Assembly (NCBI GenBank): GCA_964450115.1
Contig: CAYVCD010000095.1
Span: forward strand, 1-5,099
Source of the DNA: 2-01-FULL-45-10 sp964450115
Lineage (GTDB): Bacteria > Omnitrophota > Gorgyraeia > 2-01-FULL-45-10
DNA: 5,099 nt
Direction: 5' to 3'
Position 1 is the first letter of the stretch. Every line of letters starts with the position of its first letter. The notes below the pieces were generated by a model, which did not search any database, was not told where the DNA came from, and worked only from the letters and a program-made list of their open reading frames with translations. The translations under genes and the position numbers were made by a program. Shown here piece after piece: positions 5,029 to 5,099 of the stretch.

Positions 5029-5099
5029 TTGAAGATAAATGAGATAGGCGCGCCTTACGGCGCTAACAGAAAGACTAAGAGACGCGGAAAAGGTTCCGG
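5029..5099 (+). CDS. rplO: 50S ribosomal protein L15 (N-terminal fragment, runs off the window)
   Basis: L15 (uL15) is a late-assembling 50S protein with an extended N-terminal arm that threads into 23S rRNA. Only 23 full codons are present. From TTG 5029 they read MKINEIGAPYGANRKTKRRGKGSG (the last Gly codon is incomplete), matching the L15 family start MKLxEL.P..GARK..KR.GRG.GSG. The TTG start is supported by GAGGG 6 bases upstream; the nearby ATG at 5039 is out of frame. The gene follows rpsE after 2 bases, so rpmD (L30) is not in its usual place. The missing remainder would be roughly 120 residues, judged from normal family length. Confidence 0.9.
   Translation, partial: MKINEIGAPYGANRKTKRRGKGS

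Noticed and set aside
1..5099. Search for an undescribed system (mobile element, defence module, CRISPR array, riboswitch, hidden small gene)
   Set aside because: Except for the 61-base repeat gap, almost every base is accounted for by conserved ribosomal-protein genes; nothing accessory is visible.

Overview
The window is a stretch of a bacterial ribosomal-protein gene cluster, the fused S10-spc operon, read entirely on the + strand. It starts inside rpsC (S3) and continues through rplP, rpmC, rpsQ, rplN, rplX, rplE, rpsN, rpsH, rplF, rplR and rpsE to the first 71 bases of rplO (L15). The products match their families along their full length, and no gene looks frameshifted or broken. No mobile element, CRISPR array, RNA gene, defence module or other accessory system is visible.

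Layout: bases 1-1529 hold the S10-type end (S3, L16, L29, S17). Bases 1548-5099 hold the spc-type part (L14, L24, L5, S14, S8, L6, L18, S5, L15). Only 18 bases separate the two blocks, with no visible terminator. Gaps between genes run from a 14-base overlap (rpmC/rpsQ) to 18 bases. The one exception is the 61-base gap between rpsN and rpsH, which carries four degenerate copies of a 7-base repeat. The tight packing suggests one transcript and translational coupling. No promoter or terminator can be assigned inside the window.

Organism: clearly bacterial. S14 is the short zinc type, and L24 also carries a four-cysteine set. rpmD (L30), usual between rpsE and rplO, is missing from its place, and rpsE encodes a long Ala/Pro- and Arg/Gly-rich N-terminal extension. 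Codon use is unusual for highly expressed genes: in rplN, 14 of 17 isoleucines are ATA and 10 of 12 arginines are AGA/AGG. Moderate GC, ATA/AGR bias, CGCAATA-type intergenic repeats and the missing rpmD suggest an uncultivated lineage near the PVC group, possibly Omnitrophota. That placement rests on recall and is low confidence.

Together the products are parts of both subunits. S3, S5, S8, S14 and S17 belong to the 30S. L5, L6, L14, L15, L16, L18, L24 and L29 belong to the 50S, where L5 and L18 hold 5S rRNA. The window is ordinary core genome; the points worth checking are the missing rpmD, the rpsN-rpsH repeat, the S5 extension and the codon bias.
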